DNA of 64,000 nucleotides, from the NCBI GenBank assembly GCA_018335925.1, contig JAGXRF010000114.1:1-64000 (forward strand). The letters run 5' to 3'. Below, in pieces: positions 62,546 to 64,000 of this stretch (within the stretch, counting starts at the first letter, position 1; each line of letters opens with the position of its first letter). The stretch is from Flavobacteriales bacterium (GTDB lineage: Bacteria > Bacteroidota > Bacteroidia > Flavobacteriales > Flavobacteriaceae). A program made the position numbers and the translations under genes. The notes under the pieces were generated by a model. The model made no database searches, was not told the DNA's origin, and worked only from the letters and a program-made list of their open reading frames with translations.

Positions 62546-62728
62546 TTATTTAATTTCTTTGTGAGTAGTTACTCTTTTTAAAATTGGATTGAATTTTTTA
62601 ATTTCCAATCTCTCTGGAGTATTTTTTTTGTTTTTGGTTGTAATGTAACGAGAAGTTCCTGGCATGCCAGATTCTTTATGCTCGGTGCACTCTAAAATTA
62701 CCTGAATTCTATTGCCTTTCTTTGCCAT
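62546..62728 (-). CDS. rpmG: 50S ribosomal protein L33
   Basis: 60 residues. The start [17 protein letters not shown] and the segment [22 protein letters not shown] are diagnostic of bL33. It has only one of the usual zinc-binding cysteines (ECTEH), so it is the zinc-free (C-minus) type. It lies 28 nt after rpmB and 9 nt before DUF4295 in one operon. Confidence 0.97.
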   Translation of the reverse strand: MAKKGNRIQVILECTEHKESGMPGTSRYITTKNKKNTPERLEIKKFNPILKRVTTHKEIK

Positions 62729-62756
62729 TGTGTATCTTTTTTATAAATCTAAACGA

Positions 62757-62990
62757 TTAAATTAATCCTTGTGCTTTCGCTTCTTTGATTACTGCTGCAA
62801 TTCCATTTTTATTAATGGTTCTCATAGTAGAAGCAGCTACACGCAAAGTAATCCACTTATTCTCTTCAGGAAGGAAGAAACGCTTTCTGTGTAAGTTTAC
62901 AGAAAACTTTCTTTTTGTTTTATTCATTGCGTGAGAAACGTTGTTTCCAACCATTGCTCTCTTACCGGTAAGTTGACAAACTCTTGACAT
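62757..62990 (-). CDS. rpmB: 50S ribosomal protein L28
   Basis: 77 residues. [21 protein letters not shown] and the [15 protein letters not shown] segment are typical of bL28. A single Cys near the N-terminus indicates the zinc-free form. It is the first gene of the rpmB-rpmG-DUF4295 cluster. A near-consensus box (TTTCTTTG) lies upstream around 63015-63045. Confidence 0.97.
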   Translation of the reverse strand: MSRVCQLTGKRAMVGNNVSHAMNKTKRKFSVNLHRKRFFLPEENKWITLRVAASTMRTINKNGIAAVIKEAKAQGLI

Positions 62991-63066
62991 GATGTAATCT
63001 TTATATCGTTATTCAAAATCAGGGTGCAAAGAAACAAAATTTCAATGTACTGCACAAATATTTTTT

Positions 63067-64000
63067 TTATTTTTTCGAAATTTCTTTCCAAAGCATTTCT
63101 AGAGCTTTGTTTACTGCTCTGTCAATCACTTTGCTTCTGGGTTGACCAAAAGTAAAAGTGCCTGAAACAGAAGATGTTTTGCTTACAACTGCAATACAAA
63201 CAGTGCCTAAATCTGCATCCGAATCTTTTTTGCTAGGTCCTGCATTTCCGGTGGTAGCAATGGCATAATCTACGTTCATTTTTTCCAAAACTCCTTTGGC
63301 CATTTCCAAAGCAACGGCTTCACTCACTACGCTATGTTGTTGAATGGTGTTTGTAGATACTCCTAATAATTCTTCTTTAATGTGTGTTTGGTAGCTTACC
63401 ACGCTTCCTACAAAGTATCCAGAGCTTCCTGGTATTTGGGTTAAGGTACTTGCAATTTTTCCTCCGGTACAACTTTCGGCTGTTGCCAAAGTCATTTTTT
63501 TGGTAAGCATTAATTCTTGTACTTTTTGCTCGATGCTTTCTTCTTCTTCCATCCCTACCAATATATGTTGTATCAGTGGGGTTACTTTGGCAATTTCTTC
63601 TTGCATGGCTTTTTTTAACAAAGCTTCTTCATTACCTCGAGCAGTTAATCGCAATCGAACCCTTCCTGGACTTGGTAAATATGCCAATTTAATGAATGCA
63701 GGCAATTGGTTTTCCCATGCTTCAATGGTTTGGGCTATCACACTTTCTCCTTCTCCATAAGTCATCAAAGTTTGGTGTAAAATAAACGGACGTTGAAATT
63801 CAGCTACTAATTTTGGTACCAAATGATGATCAACGATGCCTTTCATTTCATAAGGTACGCCTGGCATAGATACAAAAATGGTTTGTTGGTGTGCAATCCA
63901 CATGCCAGGAGCAGTGCCATAAGCGTTATGTAATATGGTACATTTACTAGGCACCAAAGCTTGGTCTAAGTTAATTTGTCCTGGCTCTCTGCCCAGTACA
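63067..64000 (-). CDS. cinA: CinA family protein, 5' end cut by the window
   Basis: At least 311 residues are visible; the frame is open to the right edge, where it reads VLGREPGQIN, so the N-terminus lies outside. The visible part is the end of the MoaB-like domain (LHNAYGTAPGMW, PGVPYEMKGI) and the full C-terminal CinA/PncC domain (ATAESCTGGKIASTLTQIPG, VVSYQTHIKEELLGV, ATTGNAGPSKKD). The C-terminal domain deamidates nicotinamide mononucleotide (NAD recycling); the N-terminal domain is ADP-ribose pyrophosphatase-like in some homologues. TTG at 63957 is not the true start. Confidence 0.94.
   Translation of the reverse strand, partial: VLGREPGQINLDQALVPSKCTILHNAYGTAPGMWIAHQQTIFVSMPGVPYEMKGIVDHHLVPKLVAEFQRPFILHQTLMTYGEGESVIAQTIEAWENQLPAFIKLAYLPSPGRVRLRLTARGNEEALLKKAMQEEIAKVTPLIQHILVGMEEEESIEQKVQELMLTKKMTLATAESCTGGKIASTLTQIPGSSGYFVGSVVSYQTHIKEELLGVSTNTIQQHSVVSEAVALEMAKGVLEKMNVDYAIATTGNAGPSKKDSDADLGTVCIAVVSKTSSVSGTFTFGQPRSKVIDRAVNKALEMLWKEISKK

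Noticed and set aside
63955..63957. TTG at 63957 as the cinA start
   Set aside because: The frame continues open to the window edge with conserved CinA sequence, so the gene is simply truncated by the window.

Overview
The window is a chromosomal segment of a low-GC member of the Bacteroidota, most likely Flavobacteriaceae (genus not resolved). Four lines of evidence support this: (i) four secreted proteins end in type IX secretion (T9SS) type A sorting domains; (ii) promoters match the Bacteroidota -7 box TAnnTTTG, and Shine-Dalgarno motifs are essentially absent; (iii) SecD and SecF are fused, and the gene order rpmB-rpmG-DUF4295-ftsY is characteristic; (iv) RprXY-type two-component genes and SO2930-type diheme proteins are present. 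I saw no mobile element, prophage, CRISPR array or tRNA. Most of the window is core chromosome.

Layout. 1-250: end of an rRNA operon (5S rRNA and terminator). 0.5-6.2 kb: a 1897-residue T9SS adhesin built of a five-fold ~760-bp repeat. 6.3-10.3 kb: glycosyltransferase, coaE, then a histidine kinase/response regulator pair. 10.3-12.8 kb (minus): acyl-ACP thioesterase, miaA and a voltage-gated-type ion channel with a zinc ribbon. 13.0-20.6 kb: gyrB, two envelope proteins, mdh and secDF. 20.6-22.4 kb (minus): two MsrB paralogues and an alpha/beta hydrolase.

22.5-39.0 kb is a glucan region: glgE, maltokinase and glgB (the GlgE route from maltose to branched alpha-glucan, with no trehalose synthase in view), then a 2783-residue T9SS giant with many repeated domains, then a cytoplasmic GH31 alpha-glucosidase. 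39.0-42.0 kb: M48 lipoprotein protease, Atg22/UMF1-type transporter and a lipoprotein with an Asn-Pro-Asn linker.

42.0-49.45 kb (minus) is a complete histidine operon, hisG-D-C-B-H-A-F-IE. It is preceded by a transcription attenuator with a 17-codon leader peptide containing five consecutive His codons. The only two sizeable gaps inside the operon carry hairpin-forming repeats. 49.5-51.1 kb (minus): pyrE, an SRPBCC protein and a TTG-started secreted protein. 51.1-53.6 kb: NUDIX hydrolase and lipoprotein alpha-amylase. 53.6-58.1 kb (minus): a secreted cluster of a PQQ-type sugar dehydrogenase-like protein (T9SS), an FG-GAP/ASPIC protein (T9SS) and a diheme cytochrome-like lipoprotein. 58.2-62.3 kb: DUF721, lipocalin-like, DUF2141, ABA4-like, serine hydrolase, small membrane protein and ftsY. 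62.4-64.0 kb (minus): DUF4295, rpmG, rpmB and a cinA gene cut by the window edge.

The most notable regulatory observations are the his attenuator with mutually exclusive pairings, and three genes (histidine kinase, ion channel, pyrE) whose -7 box lies exactly 4 nt before the ATG, which predicts leaderless mRNAs. The most notable protein-level observations are two homologous ~190-residue domains that appear to be nested inside Ig-like domains in the 2783-residue protein, and an aromatic-rich ~130-residue domain duplicated in the same protein next to glucan genes.
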